A DNA stretch of 64,000 bases, taken from NCBI RefSeq assembly GCF_008831285.2, contig NC_045147.1:19410581-19474580 (forward strand). The letters are read 5' to 3'. The notes beneath the pieces are model-generated. The model worked only from the letters and a program-made list of their open reading frames with translations. It was not told the DNA's origin and made no database searches. This DNA is from Nymphaea colorata. Its lineage: Eukaryota; Streptophyta; Magnoliopsida; Nymphaeales; Nymphaeaceae. A program made the translations under genes and the position numbers. Shown here piece by piece: positions 59,152 to 64,000 of the stretch. Position 1 is the first letter of the stretch. Each line of letters starts with the position of its first letter.

Positions 59152-62100
59152 ATGATGGCCAGAAAGGGAACTGTATTGAGGAGTAGTATGTACCAAAATG
59201 GAATAGCTCACGACAATGCAGTGTCAAAGTCCACCCCACTATCAGCTAATAAAGACATGGCACATGGTGCAGTAGTTGTTGACAATGAGGAGCTTTCAAG
59301 CCTTAACTGCCAGCACAAGTCAAATAGTCCATCCACAGATCAAGTAGACAAAAATATAACAGCTGGTGCTCGTAAAAGAAGTCAGACAAAATCCAACAGA
59401 AGGGATCAGCACAGAGAAAAAGCTAAAACCCCTGATGTAACTTCAAGTTCTACACCACCTTCATTTATTCTTAATGATCCGAGTCCAAATATTTCGGATG
59501 CAAATGGAATCGATGAATATGAGGATGGGAATTGCAATCAAATGGAAGGTGATGGGAAATCTGAGGGCTGTTCTAAATTTTGTCTTGGTAGTGGTTTTGG
59601 AAAAATGATGGGCAGCTTAAGCCTTTCTGATAAAATGGGTGGCAGGAATTTGAGAGCTTCAGCGGTTGCTGCTCTGGATAAGGCAAGTAGGTGGTTTCAG
59701 GCACAGAAGGTTTGGGTCTCGACCTTGACAGCCAAGTTCTTGAAGGCTCGTAATTATGTGATTCAAAAGTCGGGATATATGTATCCAATTCTCTCAAAAT
59801 GGCTCCGGCATATAGGGAAGTTGATTCTACTAGTCTCTCTTGTTTGGTTGGACTGTGCTCTTCGTGGCGTTGATTCTATTTTTCGATTGGGGACAGCATC
59901 ATTTTTCATGATTCTGTGGTGCAGTAGTCTTGCCTTTGCTTCCATGATAGGAATCACAAATCTGCTTATAGTCTCGGTATGTTTTGTGACATTAATCTTA
60001 TTTCCTGTTTCTTTATAGTCCTAATCTCTGCACAAAATTGTTTCTTCACTTTGCCCTTATTTAGTAGAACCAAAATATCTTGGCGCAATTGATTTTCAGA
60101 ATCTTTTTCTGAACGTATAGTTATCTATATATGCTTCATTTTTCAAATAGACATGCATAAGAAAGCTGGTTGTTTGCTTTTAGAGGAGTCATTCTTTGAA
60201 TATTATTTACCTGCCTGAGAACTTGTATGGTTATATGTTTCTGAAGCTTTCTTTGGATCTCTGAAATTTCTTTTCAGTTTTTCCTTTTCTCCCATCTTCA
60301 TCATATGTAGCTGGGAAATATAGTACATATTTGAAGTTGCTGATTTGTGTTCATTTCAACTGTTTTGTTGGATTTCTTTTTCTTTCCTTGGATGGTTGAA
60401 GTGTAGGCAGAGTTGCAGTCCTCCAATGATATCAACCAAGACTCTTCAATTTCATTTTTTTCTAAGCCTCATGAAAAACTTTTTGGTGACTAAGGGTGCT
60501 GCACCTGTCTCTCTGATATTGTAAATATCCTGGGAAATCCGCATGTGGCAAAGTACATGTAACTAAGTATTTCAGATTAATAAAAGTAATAGGATCCAAA
60601 CCAGGCTTAAGTAATTTTGCATGGTCTGTTATCTGATATCTTCAATCATTGCCAGTCTGCATATGGAATATCTATTTGAAGCTTCCTCCAATGGGGTGTT
60701 GTCTATGTAGGGATTATCTGTAATGGCTTCATTTTCTATAGCTTACCATAATTCTCATGTCATAACTCATAAGTACCCATTAATCTTCCAATGCAATGGA
60801 TTTCTCTATACTGGTTCTTAATTAACCATGCTGGAATCGATCACCTAAACTGGATCAAAGAGCAACTTGATGAATGTTTTCATGAATGCTCTTGAACGCA
60901 AGGTCGGATCTCAGTGTTCAGAAGAAACCTTCCTGGAGAATTTTCTGTAAAATCACAATCTTTCATGTTCATTTTTAATTTGGTAGCTTTTGTAACCAAA
61001 ATAAGAAAGGAGAGTGAAAGGATTTGTGGAAGTGCACTTCCTAGCAACAGTAGTGGAAAATATTCCTTAGCAAGAAAGAGAATATGGAAGCTGCATGCTC
61101 ATATTTGAAGTGAACAGGACCAAGATATATATCAAAGCAAACTTGTCTGTCTTGGTTTGGGCATCATCTAAGAAATATAATTTCATTCTCTCATTGTTTC
61201 TGCTCTTGTGGGTGATGTTACTATTTGCATATTAGCATATAATATCTGTCCAAGCCTGATTATGTATTCTAATGCATATACCATGACTTTAACTGTCTGA
61301 GAGTTTTATTTCTGATAATATTTGGCTTGTCAACTTCAACATCAAGTTTACCTAGTCATACTATTTGCATATTAGCATATAATATCTGTTTAATACTGAT
61401 TATCTGTTATGATGCATATACCATTACTGTAACAGTCTTAGAGTTTTATTTCTGACAATATTTAGCTTGTCAACTTCAACACCAACTTTACCAAGTCATA
61501 CTAGTTATCACTTAAATAAAGAGTCCAACAAAGATCCTTTCTCCACAGCCTTAGGTTGTTTAACTTTTAGCTTTTTTCTCTATCTTGAATTACTTTGTTC
61601 TAGTTACAATCTCTTCTGATTTGATGATGTGCTGTTTCCTTTTTTAATTTTATTTACTTGTTTTGCAATGATGCAGGTTATATTTGGTATCATCGCATAT
61701 TTCTTGGGCTTAACTCTAGCTGTTATTGTCGTTGCTGCCTTTGCATCTGCCTTTCTGTGGTTTTATGGGAGCTTTTGGATTACAGGTCTCTTCATAGTAT
61801 TTGGAGGTATGTACATATTTGAGCCTTTCAAAGTAAAAGCTTCTACAAGTCTATTTTCAGTTTCAGTTGCTCATACTTAATTTCATTCTTGTTGCAGGAA
61901 TCACATTTACTTTGAAGTTTGAACGGCTTGCACTTCTGGTCACAACTATATATGCTGTCTTCTGTGCAAAATTTTATGTAGGGTGGTCTGGATTGTTGTT
62001 GGGAATAAATCTTGCTTTCATATCAAGTGACGTTCTAATATATTTTATCAAGAAAAATGTTAAGGAGAATAAGGAAAACAGTGAACCTGGTGAAAGAACT

Positions 62101-63612
62101 CAAGGGGATGGCTTCTCGGGCCAGGCTGCACATGCTGCCTTTTCGGATGAGAGTTTCCGAACTGCATTTGGTGTGTCGCCTGATCAAGGCCAGGGAGTGG
62201 CTTCAACAAGTGGTCAAGCAGAAATCGAGTTGACTTCAGAAGAGGAAGTTGAGCGGTTGTTGAATTGTGTGGATCATTATTCAGTATTGGGTCTTTCTCG
62301 TTATCAGAGCATAGATATTTCTTCCCTGAAACGTGAATACAAAAAAAAGGTATATGTGTTGAAACTCCTGTATGTACTTAACATATTTTTTACTTAGTCT
62401 CCACCAATGACATTCTCTTGGTTGTAATTGGCTGGTTGCAACTAGCACCAGGTGCAGTTCAGTTTAGTCTCCACCAATGACATTCTCTTGGTTGTAATTG
62501 GCTAGTTGCAACTAGCACCAGGTGCAGTTCAGTTCGGCTGGGTTCATGAGTGATCAATAACAAGTCATGCATGAATCTCATGGAAATGACACAAGATTAA
62601 GGAAAATAGTTCAGATATCCCATATTTAGATTGATGAAAGTATGTCATTTATTTGTTATCAGAACATAATTTAGTATCCTATTTGGTTAGTTGGTCCTGG
62701 TAAGTGGTAACCACACAATTGTCCACATCCATAAGGTCATCGTGCCTTTTGTATCATACCACCAGTTGTCTGCTGGCATCTTTTACTATAGTTGCATGTT
62801 GTAAATACTCCCAGCAATTTTTTTGATCTTCACTGAACTTTTTTATGTGTGTGGTTAATTATGCTCTGATAGTGGCAAAAGTTTAGGTAAAAGTTGGGAC
62901 CGTCCAATGATCTAGAAATTTAGTTCTATATATACATGTATAGTTGGCATTTCACGATAAATTACAGAATAATAATAAGTACTGAAGAATGGTTTGGATT
63001 TTGTATTCAAAGTACTAAAGGAAAATAATAAAAGGTAGAAACGTGAATGGACGTAGAGGGTGATGATGAGTGTGAAAAACATCGTACTGAAATCTAAGGT
63101 GTGTTTTTGGGAATTGTCATCTAATAGCGCAAGGTGCTTGTTTTCTTGTGGATTTCAGTCTATTGCAAGAAACTGAAATAAGGCAACCCCATGGCTGTCA
63201 GCTGACTCTTGATTTTTTGTTACCTTAGGATGCTTGTCTAAATGGTCCTTGATCATTTAATATGATAATATTATCTATGCTGAATATTTGGTTGTGCTGG
63301 TAAATCCATAACTCTTTCTAACATGAAAATCAGGCTATGCTGGTACATCCTGATAAAAACTTAAGCAATGAGAAGGCTGTCGAGGCTTTTAAGAAACTAC
63401 AAAATGCATATGAGGTATTTGTGAATATCTTTTCCTCTTTTTAATGTCAATATCCATTTTACTTCTGTTCAATGTTGATTTCATACTTTTATAAGATGAT
63501 CTTAAATCTTTAGGTATTACTAGACAGTATAAAAAGAAAAGCATATGATGATGAATTGAGGAGGGAGGAGCTATTCAACTGCTTCCGTAGGTTTCAAACA
63601 GCTTATCAGAAG
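59152..63612 (+). CDS. DnaJ-domain membrane protein (DNAJC14-like), partial at right edge
   Basis: Five coding exons: 59152-59976, 61677-61806, 61898-62349, 63334-63414 and 63514-63612, all GT-AG and in frame, giving 529 residues so far; the last donor (63613) shows it continues past the window. Residues 1-180 are hydrophilic and Ser/Lys-rich (probably disordered). Hydrophobic segments follow at about 217-275 and across exon 2 (IIAYFLGLTLAVIVVAAFAS, GLFIVFGG) into exon 3 (LALLVTTIYAVFCAKFYVGW, LLLGINLAFISSDVLIYFI). The J domain begins at HYSVLGLSR and contains the HPD motif (AMLVHPDKN), then AVEAFKKLQNAYEVL and RKAYDDELRREE. HPD is the Hsp70-activating motif. Several TM segments before the J domain match the DNAJC14 / At5g49580 type (recalled), an ER-membrane co-chaperone. 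Confidence 0.88.
61221..61500. repeat. 140-bp tandem duplication in DnaJ intron
   Basis: CTATTTGCATATTAGCATAT starts a 140-base unit at 61221 and again at 61361. The two copies differ by scattered substitutions (for example CCAAGCCTGATTATG / TTAATACTGATTATC), so this duplication is old. Confidence 0.85.
62395..62534. repeat. 70-bp tandem duplication in DnaJ intron
   Basis: TAGTCTCCACCAATGACATT starts at 62395 and again at 62465, period 70. The copies differ at one visible site (GGCTGGTTG / GGCTAGTTG), so it is recent. It lies just after the exon 3 donor. Confidence 0.88.
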
Positions 63613-64000
63613 GTATTTTTTATTTTTCAACTTATTTTTGCATTTTTTTTTACATATTATGTGGGCATTTGATCAGATTAAGACTAGAGGACTTACAGGG
63701 ACATTCATTCCTTTTCTTGATGATGCTTTTGAAAGATACACAACCCACATCCTAATCTCAACCCAGTACCCGTTCATCTCTCTTATGACTTCACTTGGCA
63801 TAATGGTGTAAATAATATTCAGCATAGGCATGTGGAGGCATACCCTACGTCTTATATAATTCTATCCTAATTCTCTTGATGTGGTATTCTTCAAAAGAAC
63901 ATGGAAAAGAATAAGTAGTCCTTCACTGACACGTGCCTTGTATCTTTAGACACAGGCAGAATCTTGAATTATTTATAATTCATAGAAATAAGCAGCTATA

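Noticed and set aside
1-64000. CRISPR arrays, rRNA or tRNA genes
   Set aside because: None seen. The repeats are segmental or simple-sequence repeats typical of plant nuclear DNA, and I did not recognise any tRNA or rRNA core sequence.

Overview
The window is plant nuclear DNA: AT-rich, intron-rich genes with GT-AG introns and TATA-type promoters, wide repeat-rich spacers, and several plant-only families (DUF538, a plant F-box protein, MATH-domain genes, and a gene whose protein has a plastid-type N-terminus). I take it to be a flowering plant and cannot name the species. Exon limits were worked out by hand from splice signals, reading frame and comparison between copies.

Layout. (1) 1-1135, minus: the 5' end of a gene for a probable plastid membrane protein, running off the left edge; its full-length paralogue lies at 29304-34304 (minus). 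(2) 1600-3130, plus: UBL5/HUB1, a one-exon ubiquitin-like gene with an intron in its 3' UTR. (3) 3130-25800: a tandem array on the minus strand of five MATH-domain genes (A-E), each with exon structure MATH-MATH-MATH-ENT, plus several fragments. A, C and E are open throughout. B has lost its ATG. D carries a one-base insertion with a stop. Solo ENT exons, a MATH exon fragment and a piece of the UBL5 3' end lie between them, all inside a mosaic of diverged segmental duplications. (4) 25800-29300: spacer with a MITE-like element. (5) 34570-41840: spacer, a second MITE-like element, then two tandem intronless DUF538 genes (minus), duplicated together with their promoters. (6) 41840-49770: spacer, including a short plastid psbB fragment and TA repeats. 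(7) 49772-50869, plus: an intronless F-box protein. (8) 50870-57200: spacer. (9) about 57200 to beyond 64000, plus: a DnaJ-domain membrane protein, cut by the right edge.

The most unusual item is the MATH-ENT fusion. The last exon of every array gene encodes an ENT domain, the EMSY N-terminal fold known from plant EMSY-LIKE chromatin proteins, joined to a TRAF-like MATH domain. I do not recall this architecture being described. Within the array the MATH exons and the ENT exon group the copies differently, with the breakpoint in intron 3, which points to exon exchange or gene conversion. The order DUF538 - F-box - DnaJ also recalls the Arabidopsis At5g49600 / At5g49610 / At5g49580 neighbourhood, from memory, which would be conserved microsynteny.
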